From Rapidithrix thailandica (GTDB taxonomy: Bacteria > Bacteroidota > Bacteroidia > Cytophagales > Flammeovirgaceae): a stretch of 64,000 bases of DNA. A program made the position numbers and the translations under genes. The stretch covers positions 124,001 to 188,000 of the forward strand of contig NZ_JBDKWZ010000002.1 of NCBI RefSeq assembly GCF_039710355.1. Direction: 5' to 3'. The notes under the pieces were generated by a model that worked only from the letters and a program-made list of their open reading frames with translations, was not told the DNA's origin and did no database searches. How positions within the stretch are numbered: position 1 is the stretch's first letter; each line of letters begins with the position of its first letter. Shown here one piece after another: positions 7,173 through 15,857 of this stretch.

Positions 7173-9275
7173 CTATTCGGTGATTACAGCTAACTCTGCA
7201 ATCCCTACTGAATGATGTCCTTCTATTGCACGGAGGGCTTTGAGTTTGATAAACCGGCCTTGAGTCGGTGTGAAATTTACGGTCTGTAGAATGGGGTTGT
7301 TGCGGATATTGCTGAACTCTCCTTGAGCCACTGCTTGCCCCCAACTTTTTCCGTCATTACTTACGTAAAAAGCATATTCTTGAATAAAACCGGAAATATA
7401 CCGGGATTGCTTTGGCAAATAAGTAAACCCTTTTAAAGTATGGTTTTCACCCAAATCGATCACTATTTCCTGGGGAAAGGCTTGTTCCTTTTCCGATTCC
7501 CACCAGGTATTCGGGTCCGCATCGATCATCTTTGCTACCTCTTCTTTTTTGCCTTTAGGCGATTGCAAAACCTGCCAATGCTTAGGGCTGATGTCCAAGT
7601 GCTGTAAGGATATGCCGGATGATTGTCCCCCTTCAACGGCAATTGCTTTGAGGGTAGCAGGTTTGTCAACTAAAAATGGAGTGGTGTATTTGGGAGATGA
7701 ACTATCCGGATCAGAACCGTCCAAAGTATAGTGAATACTCAAGCCTTCTTCAGCAGCCGCTAATGTGACATTTCCCTCTTTATCATGATGTATGGAAGGA
7801 GGAAGTAATAAAGCCGGAGCATTGTACAAGGAGAAAGTTGAAAGGAGCGGACAGGCTTTGGACGCCTGGATATTGAGCCGTATTTTACTTGCTGTAACGT
7901 TCGGCAAACGCAATATCCGTTTGTATCCAATAGTGGTTTCATCTGCAATTTGCTTCCATTCTTCACCTTCGAGTACTTCTAACGTGAACTTTTCAACCCG
8001 TTGACCTAATGCAATATACTCTTGAAGCAGTACCCGGTTAAATTCCGTAGGTGCCCCTAAATCTATGGTAACGGAAGCAGTCGTTACCTGGTCATCCGTA
8101 GTCCAATACGTTTGAGGGTTGCCATCGGTGAGATGTGATGCCTGGTACGCTTTGTCATTGCCTCGGACATTTGAAGCTTCCGCTGTTTTTTGTAAAGCCA
8201 GATCGGTTTCAAATACGGTTTTTAAGCGTTGGGCCATTTCAGTAATTCGCGCAGAGTCCTTTTCATGGATTTTACCACGTCTGTCTACCGGAAAGTTTAG
8301 TAATAGTAAACTGTTGCGGCCTACCGAATGGTAATAGATATCCAGCATTTCCGGCAAGGTTTTCACTTTGTGGTCTTCGTATTTATGGTAGTACCATCCC
8401 GGCCGGATAGAAACGTCCGCTTCAGCCGGAACCCAATGGGTACCATCTTCATGACCGGAGCGTAATTCTTTGTAATGAGGGTATCCGGGAAATACTTCAT
8501 CGCCTCGGAGTAAACTCCAGTTGGTGGCATTGGCCCAACCTTCTTCATTTCCAACCCAGCGGCAACCAGGACCTCCATCGCTGAAGATCACCGCATTGGG
8601 TTGGAGTTCTTTTACCAGGCTAAATACGGAGTCCCATTGGTAATATGTTTTCCGGTCGATTTTGCGTTCTTCGTTGGCTCCGCCATAGTAACCAGTTCCT
8701 CCATTGGCTCCGTCAAACCATACTTCAAAAATATCTCCGTAATCAGTCAAAAGCTCTTTAAGTTGATTATGAAAATAGTCGAGATATTCCGGATTGCCGT
8801 ATTGTGCATGGTTGCGGTCCCAAGGCGAAAGGTATACGCCTAATTTTAATCCGTATTCTTTACAAGCTTCTGCCAATTCCCGGATGACATCCCCCTTCCC
8901 GTCTTTCCAAGGGGTATTTTTTACGGAGTGTTCCGTATACTTTGATGGCCACAAACAAAAACCATCGTGGTGTTTTGCCGTAATGATGATGCCCCTCATG
9001 CCAGCTTCTTTAGCCGTTTTGGCCCACTGCCGGCAATCAAGTGCCGTAGGATTAAACTGCTCGGGGCTTTCCCCTCCCAGGCCCCATTCCATATCACTGA
9101 AGGTATTCATATTAAAATGAACAAACATATTCATTTCCATTTCTTGCCAGGCAATTTGTGCTTCGGAAGGGAGTGGCCCGTAGGGAGCAGGAGGGGGTGT
9201 TTTTTTGCAGGCGCTTAAGCCAATTAAGAGTAGTAGTGTTAATCTTACGAATAAGTGTGACGCTTTGCTTTTCAT
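7173..9275 (-). CDS. Alpha-L-fucosidase lipoprotein, GH29
   Basis: 700 residues. A lipoprotein signal (LIGLSAC, Cys23) places it on the cell surface or in the periplasm. Residues ~35-365 are a GH29 barrel: FVHFNMNTFSD, ITAKHHDGFCLW (100-109) and IFEVWFDGANGG, where Asp188 is the expected catalytic nucleophile. After it come an F5/8C-like carbohydrate-binding domain (~370-480, TDGNPQTYWTTDD), a short Fn3-associated/chitobiase-like domain (YTLDGSDPDSSSPKY, ~515-560) and a second F5/8C domain (~570-700, MIDADPNTWWESEKE). It releases terminal alpha-L-fucose from glycans. The WFDGA form of the nucleophile motif fits the linkage-selective GH29 group. It stands alone, with no SusCD pair or sugar kinase beside it. 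Confidence 0.92.
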   Translation of the reverse strand: MKSKASHLFVRLTLLLLIGLSACKKTPPPAPYGPLPSEAQIAWQEMEMNMFVHFNMNTFSDMEWGLGGESPEQFNPTALDCRQWAKTAKEAGMRGIIITAKHHDGFCLWPSKYTEHSVKNTPWKDGKGDVIRELAEACKEYGLKLGVYLSPWDRNHAQYGNPEYLDYFHNQLKELLTDYGDIFEVWFDGANGGTGYYGGANEERKIDRKTYYQWDSVFSLVKELQPNAVIFSDGGPGCRWVGNEEGWANATNWSLLRGDEVFPGYPHYKELRSGHEDGTHWVPAEADVSIRPGWYYHKYEDHKVKTLPEMLDIYYHSVGRNSLLLLNFPVDRRGKIHEKDSARITEMAQRLKTVFETDLALQKTAEASNVRGNDKAYQASHLTDGNPQTYWTTDDQVTTASVTIDLGAPTEFNRVLLQEYIALGQRVEKFTLEVLEGEEWKQIADETTIGYKRILRLPNVTASKIRLNIQASKACPLLSTFSLYNAPALLLPPSIHHDKEGNVTLAAAEEGLSIHYTLDGSDPDSSSPKYTTPFLVDKPATLKAIAVEGGQSSGISLQHLDISPKHWQVLQSPKGKKEEVAKMIDADPNTWWESEKEQAFPQEIVIDLGENHTLKGFTYLPKQSRYISGFIQEYAFYVSNDGKSWGQAVAQGEFSNIRNNPILQTVNFTPTQGRFIKLKALRAIEGHHSVGIAELAVITE

Positions 9276-9475
9276 TGATATGCTTTTAATTTTTCATATA
9301 TTTTTTTGAAGAATTATTAAATATAGTGAGAAGTATTATAAATCTATAAAGTATCGGTGAAAAGCAAATGAGCGTCTGATAAGTATTGAAACCGCATTCA
9401 CTGAGGAATATCATACTTTTAAAAATGGATAGTGCCTTATTAAGGTACCTTGAATGAAAGAGTTTTCCCTAGACG

Positions 9476-9511
9476 ATAAAAACCCTTAAAGACTGGCTTT
9501 AAGGGTTTTAT
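9476..9511 (-). terminator. Rho-independent terminator after the GT-C gene
   Basis: A perfect 13-bp inverted repeat (AAAACCCTTAAAG / CTTTAAGGGTTTT) with a five-base loop ACTGG, followed on the minus strand by a T run. It lies 25 bases past the stop of the glycosyltransferase gene. Confidence 0.8.
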
Positions 9512-9533
9512 ACAAAAAACAAGGTGGGGTATT

Positions 9534-11135
9534 TTATTTATTCGTATAGCTTATTTTATAAATGAATGTATGCTCGTCCGGATGTACTCCTGGGTTTAAG
9601 AAGTGCAACACTGCATCATACGCTCCGGGTTCAAGCTGGGTTTCTAATGCCAAAGATGCTGACAAAGCCTTCTCTATCATTGCAATCCGTTCTTCCAAAC
9701 CTTCCCTTCCCGTGAAAATGATGTAGTTGGGTAGTGCTTGCATGTCCGCAATTTCTTGTTGGAGTTTGTCGATTTTCTTGTCTTTCCACAAGGTGTATCC
9801 AACCACATTTTCCTGAATGTATTTTGGCTTCGGATAATCAAAGTTCTTATTATTGAAAATCCTGTTATTGATCTCCTCGTATTGTCCGGAAGGAGTTCCC
9901 AGGTAAAAGACAGGAATAAATTTAAATTCTCGGTAGGATTCTAAAATAAAGGCTTTCAGGTCTTCCTTTTGTGCCAAATAGCGGAGCGGCTCAATCCGGC
10001 CTTTTTTGGAATACGTTACGGATAAGGCGATGGCGACTCCGATGTTGAGCACCCAGAAGAAAATCCAACAACCTTTGATGAACCCTTGGCGAGTGAGCCA
10101 AAACTTGGAGCGTTGTACAAACTCCTGCCATCCGCAAGTCCCCAAAATAATAATGATCGGTAAAAGCGGAAGGATAAAGCGCTCTTGCTTATTGGGTACG
10201 ATGGAGTGAAAAACGAAGAACACGATTGCGGCCATAAACATCATCGGCTCGATTTTCCATCCGCGAATAAATCCGTATACCAGGAAGATACTAACCGGAG
10301 GTACTAAAAAACCTACCACCGTGAGCACAAAACGATACGCCGGGGCAGAAACATAAGCATTGGCATGAGCCGAATTATACTCAAAATATTCCACGATAGA
10401 ATGGAAGGGGTAATCAAAAAATGCCCAGTCTATACCTCCTTGAATCAAGGTGGCGACCAGTAAGTAGCCAATGGAAAACAATAGGCTTTCCAACCACTGT
10501 TTTCTGAAAAGCAAGACCAAACCCAGTCCGCCGGCAAACAAGATAGTATGGTACCTCAATACAAAGGCAAAACCAAACAAAGCCCCGGCAGCCAACCAAG
10601 TTTGCCATTGAAGTGTATTTTTTTTATTGGCTTTGAGAATGAGATAAAAACCCGCCAAATAAGGAGGGATACAGGTCATTTCCACCAGGTTTTTTACACT
10701 TAGGTAAGGCATAAACCAGATCAAAGAAAGAACCAAACCCACAATGCTTGCGCTCTTTTTATCACTTAGTAATTCGGTGATCTTATATCCATAGTACACG
10801 ATGAGCACACTATAGGCCGCATGAATCAAACGAACAAGGGTCATTTTTACTTCCGGATTGGTAATACCGATTTGTTCCAGCCCTAAAAACAGTAGGTAGT
10901 GAAAGCCCGCATAAAACATACTGTGGAGTGGGGGGGCACCGGTTTCAAACCAGTGAGGTAAATGGTAGACCCAGTTTTGAGCCACGGTGATGACACAGAA
11001 ATGATCATCATGAAAAGCGTAGCCTTTGGAAAAAAAGGCCGCCAGCAACCTGACCAGAAAAGCAATCCATAAGATGGTTTTGAAAGATTGCTTCTCCCAA
11101 AGAGTTTGGGTGTAAATTTGAATGGGCGTTGACAT
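9534..11135 (-). CDS. GT-C glycosyltransferase, GT22/ALG9-like mannosyltransferase family
   Basis: 533 residues with about ten hydrophobic segments between residues 20 and 370 and a soluble C-terminal domain of ~150 residues. The first extracytoplasmic loop has FHDDHFC, matching the acidic His-Asp/Glu motif of GT-C enzymes, and PNKQERFILPLLPI resembles the HKE.RF..PLLPL signature of eukaryotic ALG9/PIG-B (GT22) proteins. Such enzymes move a sugar from a polyprenyl-phosphate donor to a lipid-linked acceptor on the outer face of the inner membrane. The bacterial acceptor is unknown. It is a single gene ending at a terminator, with no sugar-nucleotide genes near. ArnT/GT39 is the main alternative. 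Confidence 0.75.
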   Translation of the reverse strand: MSTPIQIYTQTLWEKQSFKTILWIAFLVRLLAAFFSKGYAFHDDHFCVITVAQNWVYHLPHWFETGAPPLHSMFYAGFHYLLFLGLEQIGITNPEVKMTLVRLIHAAYSVLIVYYGYKITELLSDKKSASIVGLVLSLIWFMPYLSVKNLVEMTCIPPYLAGFYLILKANKKNTLQWQTWLAAGALFGFAFVLRYHTILFAGGLGLVLLFRKQWLESLLFSIGYLLVATLIQGGIDWAFFDYPFHSIVEYFEYNSAHANAYVSAPAYRFVLTVVGFLVPPVSIFLVYGFIRGWKIEPMMFMAAIVFFVFHSIVPNKQERFILPLLPIIIILGTCGWQEFVQRSKFWLTRQGFIKGCWIFFWVLNIGVAIALSVTYSKKGRIEPLRYLAQKEDLKAFILESYREFKFIPVFYLGTPSGQYEEINNRIFNNKNFDYPKPKYIQENVVGYTLWKDKKIDKLQQEIADMQALPNYIIFTGREGLEERIAMIEKALSASLALETQLEPGAYDAVLHFLNPGVHPDEHTFIYKISYTNK

Positions 11136-11329
11136 AGAGTGTGTAATTGAACTTACCTAACAAATGAGCGGCACAAAGATAGCCTTACGGCTTTACTTTT
11201 ACTAAAAATATGTGAAGGAAGGGAACTTGTTTTTCAGGTGTTAAATTTTTAAATTATAAAAATTCTACTGGTTTATTACAGTCCCAACTTGATTGCCTTC
11301 TTAATTTTTCATCCCTAATCGCTAGCAAT

Positions 11330-11797
11330 ATGAATTTCACACCTAATTTTGAAAATGTCAAAGCTACCAAACCCAAAGGACAGAAATTTGACTCGGTAAC
11401 AAAATACATGGCCGATGGAGATGATCTGGTGGTCTTTCATCCCGAACAAAGCATTGAAGAGGCGATGATGTTACTGCTAGGAAAGAACATGTCCGGAGGA
11501 CCTGTCCTGGATGACCATGGAATATTGGTCGGTATGCTTTCGGAAAGAGATTGTATGCGGATTATTTTAGAAACGCCCTATCATAATTACCCCCCGGCAA
11601 AAGGAAAAGTAAGCGAGTATATGTCCAGAGAAGTCGTAACGGTTTCTTCTGAGAATGATATTTTTGATGTCGCCAACTTATTTATGAATACACATTACCG
11701 GAGGTTTCCGGTCTTAGATCAGGGTAGGGTAATCGGACAAGTAAGTATTAAAGACGTAATGCGCGCTATCAGTGATATTAAATCAACAACGTGGTAA
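11330..11797 (+). CDS. CBS-domain pair protein
   Basis: 155 residues made almost entirely of two CBS motifs: residues ~20-80 (VFHPEQSIEEAMMLLLGKNMSGGPVLD, then GMLSERDCMRII) and ~95-152 (TVSSENDIFDVANLFMNTHYRRFPVLD, then GQVSIKDVMRAI). Paired CBS motifs form a Bateman module that binds adenosyl compounds such as AMP, ATP or c-di-AMP and acts as an energy or nucleotide sensor. There is no fused enzyme, so the protein must act on a partner encoded elsewhere. It is monocistronic with a small hairpin behind it. Assignment to the fold is secure; ligand and role are unknown. Confidence 0.88.
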   Translation: MNFTPNFENVKATKPKGQKFDSVTKYMADGDDLVVFHPEQSIEEAMMLLLGKNMSGGPVLDDHGILVGMLSERDCMRIILETPYHNYPPAKGKVSEYMSREVVTVSSENDIFDVANLFMNTHYRRFPVLDQGRVIGQVSIKDVMRAISDIKSTTW

Positions 11798-11826
11798 CCG
11801 GAAAGCTGTTTTTATCGACTTAACCG

Positions 11827-11853
11827 AAGCTCTGGATGTACCGGAGCTTTTAT
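11827..11853 (+). terminator. Terminator after the CBS gene
   Basis: A 9-bp inverted repeat with one mismatch (AAGCTCTGG / CCGGAGCTT) and a five-base loop, followed by TTTATAT, 30 bases past the CBS stop codon. The short T run makes this moderate. Confidence 0.5.
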
Positions 11854-12073
11854 ATCCGTTGCTTCTTGGTACTTTATATCTTCACTAACCTTTATCAGTT
11901 ATTGGCTGTTTCTCGTGCCCACCCCGTTTTATTTGTCCTCATTCCCCACAAACACCTTATTACTTACCCCTAAACATAGTCTTTGACCATTAAGGGAAAA
12001 TTTTCTATAATCTACCGGAAAGTTTTATATCTTCATCCTGTACTTTGACAATCTTACCTAAACTTTTATCATC

Positions 12074-12400
12074 ATGATTAAAATTATTTTAATTAATAGT
12101 GTGGCCGTCTTTGCCTGTGCCTATTTGTTATCGGGTGTTTCCATAAAAAACTACTGGCAGGCATTATTAGCAGCGGTGGTGTTGGCGATTGCAAACACTA
12201 TTATTAAACCGGTTTTAGACTTTATCGCCTTTCCAATCACTTGGCTGACTTTGGGACTGTTTAGTGTGGTAATTGATGCCATCATCCTCATGATTGTGGA
12301 TTATATTATGCCTGGAATGAAAATTAAACATTTCGGATGGGCCATTTTGTTTGCTGTCATCTTATCCATTATCAATAGTCTTCTCTTTGCAATATTTTAA
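12074..12400 (+). CDS. Small four-helix membrane protein, phage-holin-4/YvlD family
   Basis: 108 residues, nearly all hydrophobic, with four predicted membrane segments (about 3-20, 27-48, 55-75 and 85-107) separated by short charged turns (NTIIKPVLDFIAFPITWLTLG). This is the pattern of the Pfam family named phage holin 4_2, represented by YvlD in Bacillus. Despite the name, most members are chromosomal proteins of unknown function in the cell envelope, and nothing phage-like is nearby. It stands alone between two terminators. Family call is good; no function should be assumed. Confidence 0.8.
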   Translation: MIKIILINSVAVFACAYLLSGVSIKNYWQALLAAVVLAIANTIIKPVLDFIAFPITWLTLGLFSVVIDAIILMIVDYIMPGMKIKHFGWAILFAVILSIINSLLFAIF

Positions 12401-12519
12401 ACGCGTATTACTGATGTTTACCAGGTTGATGGAATGGTTGAGAAACACTCAATCGGGCGCGTTTCCGATAGAGTGAAAGGGGAAGAGGGGGATAGAGTGT
12501 AAGAACAGTAAAGCCCAAC

Positions 12520-12564
12520 AATAAACAAAGAGGTGAAATATCTTATTCCACCTCTTTGTTTATT
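12520..12564. terminator. Bidirectional terminator
   Basis: A perfect 16-bp inverted repeat (AATAAACAAAGAGGTG / CACCTCTTTGTTTATT) with a 13-base loop between the small membrane protein gene and the convergent anti-sigma gene. A/T-rich arms serve both directions. Confidence 0.85.
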
Positions 12565-12608
12565 CATTGACTACTACTCACTTTATAGAAAAAACTCATT
12601 TAAGAAAA

Positions 12609-13658
12609 TTAGCCCAAAGTGAGTTTGAATCCCGGAATTATTTTTTTGAAGTTTTCTGTCAAAATCAATTCCGGTGAAATATTGATTCTTTTCAGGAGTT
12701 TTTTGGTGTATTGTAGTTTGAATGTAGACCCACTGAATTGTGGATTATCCGAATGAATCAACATTCCAACACCAAAGCTGTCTCCCGTTTTCTTGTCCAG
12801 GCTTTTCTTGCCTATGGAAGCTTCCACAAATGTAGCCGGTTGCAAGCTTCGCTGTTGGCCTTCCGCTTCATGGATTAAAGCTGTAGAGGAAATTCCTAAA
12901 GACCACTCATTAATAGCGTTGGCTGCTTGGTTTTCAGTTTGGATACTGAAGGCTATGTTGGCTTGTGGGCCAAATTGACTTCCGATGAGTTCTGTTCCCA
13001 ACCCAAGGTTTACCACAAAATTCTTTTTTGCTGGCATTTGACTGGCTGTATGTCCAAACATCTCTTGAGATGAAGTTGTTGAGAGTTCTTTTTCCGGACT
13101 CCAGGTGGTCGAAAACAATTCGTAACCGAAGATGGTATACGAAAGTTGATGAGTGGCAACTTCTGAAGTGTTATGAGTTGTGTGAAGAAGTTGATTTTTT
13201 ACCGGATTGGAGTTTTGTACCAAATTGACCAATTCGAGTCTGGGTATATAGTGATCCGAAGAAGTAGTTTGTTTGGTATACTCTACGGACTGCATCTCAG
13301 TAGCCAAAGGAGGCGCGGATGAGGAAAGAGTACCGCTCATCACCTGCAATTGCATGTTTGGCACCGGGTTATTATTTTCGGAATAAGAGACCGAAGGAGG
13401 TGCTTGTTCAGGCATAAAATCGGCTTTCCAATGATCAACCGCCTTGAAAACGGTCAAACTCGCCACAAACAATAAAGAGATGGAGGCCGCCACGCTCAAA
13501 TAGTGTGTCCAGATAAAGCCTCCTCCTTTCTTGGGTTGTTTGAGCTGGGCCTGAATACGCTGGAAACTTGCCTCCGGCTCCCAGTTCAGTTGAGGGGGGG
13601 CACTATCCAGGTTTTCAATTTGCTCTCTGAACAATCTATCCAGTTCTTCATCTTTCAT
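12609..13658 (-). CDS. Probable anti-sigma factor with C-terminal beta-barrel-like domain
   Basis: 349 residues. Residues 1-50 are an acidic, cytoplasmic-looking segment (MKDEELDRLFREQIENLD); one membrane helix follows at ~52-72 (YLSVAASISLLFVASLTVF); the rest would be periplasmic. Its start overlaps the end of the ECF sigma gene by 11 bases, the usual arrangement for a sigma/anti-sigma pair that is translationally coupled. From ~205 on, alternating strands (VVNLGLGTELIGSQFGPQANIAFSI, FGVGMLIHS, FKLTLG) look like an outer-membrane beta-barrel or autotransporter-like fold. There is no zinc-binding HxxxCxxC motif. Role is inferred from gene order; the exact family is not recognised. Confidence 0.65.
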   Translation of the reverse strand: MKDEELDRLFREQIENLDSAPPQLNWEPEASFQRIQAQLKQPKKGGGFIWTHYLSVAASISLLFVASLTVFKAVDHWKADFMPEQAPPSVSYSENNNPVPNMQLQVMSGTLSSSAPPLATEMQSVEYTKQTTSSDHYIPRLELVNLVQNSNPVKNQLLHTTHNTSEVATHQLSYTIFGYELFSTTWSPEKELSTTSSQEMFGHTASQMPAKKNFVVNLGLGTELIGSQFGPQANIAFSIQTENQAANAINEWSLGISSTALIHEAEGQQRSLQPATFVEASIGKKSLDKKTGDSFGVGMLIHSDNPQFSGSTFKLQYTKKLLKRINISPELILTENFKKIIPGFKLTLG

Positions 13659-14274
13659 GGTGTATACCGTTTTTAATTAACAGTTTCTTGAGCATGGCCC
13701 GGGCCTTGCTTAATTGTGATTTTGAAGTATTGATGCTGATATTCAGTTGCTCAGCAATTTCTTTATGTGAATATCCTTCTATAGCGTAGAGGTTAAATAC
13801 GGTGCGGTACCCTGTGGGTAGCTTTAGTACTAATGCATAAATTTCTTCTGCGGCAAGGTTACTATCCGTATAGGTTTGGGCTTCGATTTGTTCTGCGTTG
13901 CTTTCTGCTACCAAGTTAAAATTATTGCGCTTACGCAAAAGCATTAAAGACTCATTGACCATGATTCTCTTCACCCAGCCTTCAAAACTTTTCCCTCCTC
14001 TGTATTCAAACTTATCCAAATGTTGAAATACCTTGACAAATCCGCTGATCAACACCTCCTCCGCATCCAGTTCATTTTTGGTGTACCGGAAGCAAAGCCG
14101 AAGCATCTTCGGGGCATATTTCTCATAGAGAAGCTTCTGGGCTTCACTGTCGTTTTTCCTGCAACAGGTTATGAGTTGTTGATCATCCAAAAGTAACCTT
14201 GTTTCGATAGCGTTTTTATTTTTATGAATGTGTGTATTGAGAATGAGGTTGCCTGAGATAGGAAAAATTTTCAT
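13648..14274 (-). CDS. RNA polymerase sigma factor, ECF family
   Basis: 208 residues. Region 2 covers ~30-100 (LLYEKYAPKMLRLCFRYTKNELDAEEV, then FEGWVKRIMVNESLMLLRK) and region 4 ~140-200 (LPTGYRTVFNLYAIEGYSHKEIAEQL, then KSQLSKARAMLKKLL), the helix-turn-helix that reads the -35 element. No N-terminal domain or extra sensor is present. It is transcribed with, and overlaps, the putative anti-sigma gene downstream. It would redirect RNA polymerase when that partner releases it. The first ~25 residues (KIFPISGNLILNTHIHKN) are not conserved; the true start could be further in. Target genes are unknown. Confidence 0.9.
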   Translation of the reverse strand: MKIFPISGNLILNTHIHKNKNAIETRLLLDDQQLITCCRKNDSEAQKLLYEKYAPKMLRLCFRYTKNELDAEEVLISGFVKVFQHLDKFEYRGGKSFEGWVKRIMVNESLMLLRKRNNFNLVAESNAEQIEAQTYTDSNLAAEEIYALVLKLPTGYRTVFNLYAIEGYSHKEIAEQLNISINTSKSQLSKARAMLKKLLIKNGIHHER

Positions 14275-14577
14275 TGCCTACTTTGAGCCTTGGGGGTAAA
14301 GCTACTACAATTAAGGTAAAACGGAGGTTAAATGCCTGTTAAAAGGAATTAAAATTTCTTAAAATTTGCACAAATCCTTTACGTGTTTTATTCGCAAAAT
14401 ATGGGAGGGAATCTATCCGGTATGCTTTATTCTATGGGGGCTTTAGCCTCCCAACCTAACCTCATGCCCGGCTTTCCCGTTATTTGAGGAAAATAGGAAT
14501 GCTTCTTCACCTATTTTTGAAAAAAGAGTTATAACTTGGTAGTCAAGTCAAATTAAAGAGAAATAAAAACAAGTACT
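14275..14577. other. Divergent intergenic region (ECF sigma / M48 peptidase)
   Basis: 303 bases holding promoters for the sigma operon on the minus strand and the M48 gene on the plus strand. No coding frame, strong -7 element or stable hairpin was seen. A short purine-rich stretch precedes the M48 start. Confidence 0.45.
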
Positions 14578-15576
14578 ATGAAACCTTCCAATAGAAAAAA
14601 GCGGATACAACTCACCAATGTGCATTCATCGGCATGGGAGCATCCGGCTGACAGGGTTGCTTTAAAGTCGCTGCGAAAAGTGCCCGGTTTGGATGTCGTC
14701 ATCCGGACTGTATTTGGAGCTACGTCCGAAAAATCATTGCGACTTTTAACTTTGGCTTCAGCTGTGCGGGTGAGTGATAAGCAGTTTTCCCGTATTCATA
14801 CTTTATATCAAGAGGCTTGTGAAGTGTTGGATGTGAAGGAGGTGCCTGAATTATATGTATCACAAAGCCCGCTTTTGAATGCCGGAGCTATTGGAATGGA
14901 CAAGCCCTTTATTACGCTTAATTCCAGTATGTTGGATACCATGGATGATAATGAGATCATTACGGTATTAGGGCATGAATTAGGGCATATTCTCAGTGGG
15001 CACGTTCTGTATAAAACGCTCTTGCAAATTTTACTTTCTGTGTCCACCATCGCATTCAATATTCCATTAGGCGGGGTAGCCATTTATAGTATTATAGCGG
15101 CCCTAAGAGAATGGGACCGGAAAAGTGAACTCAGTGCCGACCGGGCAGGATTGTTGGTCTCCCAAGACCCGGAAGCTTCCATTCATTTGCTGATGAAAAT
15201 GTCGGGAGGTGGCCGCCTGCAAGAAATGAATTTGGGCGAGTTTATGAAACAAGCCGAAGAGTACAATAATTTGAAATCTTTGGGTGATAATATCCACAAG
15301 ATTATGAATTTGCTATGGAAAACCCACCCGTTCCCGGTGATTCGTTTGTTGGAGTTAATGAATTGGATACGCTCCGGTGAATACGATGCTATTTTAGCCG
15401 GTAATTATCCTACCGAAGGTTCCGAATTCAAAGAGGATATGCGCCAGGCTGCCAGTGGTTATGCCACGGACTTTAAAAGTACCTTTAGCCCGATACTCGA
15501 TGATATAAAAGATTCGGCCGGTACGGCATCCAAAAAAGCAAAGGACTTTTTTGATGAATTCTTAAAAAAAGGGTAA
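14578..15576 (+). CDS. M48-family membrane zinc metallopeptidase
   Basis: 332 residues. The zinc site is H133-E-L-G-H137 (VLGHELGHILSGH) with Glu184 in SELSADRAG as third ligand, the standard M48 pattern. Upstream residues ~65-125 are the usual M48 prodomain-like part, LYVSQSPLLNAGAIGMDKPFI. A hydrophobic stretch at ~143-170 (LQILLSVSTIAFNIPLGGVAIYS) is probably one or two membrane segments. A C-terminal extension of ~100 residues carries HPFPVIRLLELMNWI and then a hydrophilic, lysine-rich tail. M48 peptidases of the HtpX/BepA/Oma1 kind handle misfolded or membrane proteins. The AUG is preceded by an A-rich leader. Transcribed alone. Confidence 0.88.
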   Translation: MKPSNRKKRIQLTNVHSSAWEHPADRVALKSLRKVPGLDVVIRTVFGATSEKSLRLLTLASAVRVSDKQFSRIHTLYQEACEVLDVKEVPELYVSQSPLLNAGAIGMDKPFITLNSSMLDTMDDNEIITVLGHELGHILSGHVLYKTLLQILLSVSTIAFNIPLGGVAIYSIIAALREWDRKSELSADRAGLLVSQDPEASIHLLMKMSGGGRLQEMNLGEFMKQAEEYNNLKSLGDNIHKIMNLLWKTHPFPVIRLLELMNWIRSGEYDAILAGNYPTEGSEFKEDMRQAASGYATDFKSTFSPILDDIKDSAGTASKKAKDFFDEFLKKG

Positions 15577-15610
15577 ATCAACTTTTACCTAAGAAAGGCA
15601 GTAAAGTCAT

Positions 15611-15647
15611 AAAAGAAGCACTTATCATTTTCGGTGAGTGCTTTTTA
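15611..15647 (+). terminator. Terminator after the M48 gene
   Basis: A hairpin with AAGCACT pairing to AGTGCTT around an ~14-base loop, followed by TTTTAATT, about 40 bases past the M48 stop. Confidence 0.5.
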
Positions 15648-15857
15648 ATTGCCTGAAAGAACATTCTTCTTGTGAAGTATTTATTGAAGTACAAAATCTT
15701 CATTTTCGTACAGAATGATCCATAACTTTTAAAAGTGCGTTTGAACTATATAATCACTTACAGATTCATCAAAAGGCATAACCAATCGCCACCACTAGAA
15801 GACTACATGCATCAAAATACTAATTCCATGAATAAGCCGAAAACCAGGTTCCCAGCA

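Noticed and set aside
12074..12400. Phage holin as evidence of a prophage
   Set aside because: The family name is historical; the gene stands alone with no lysin, structural or integrase genes near it.
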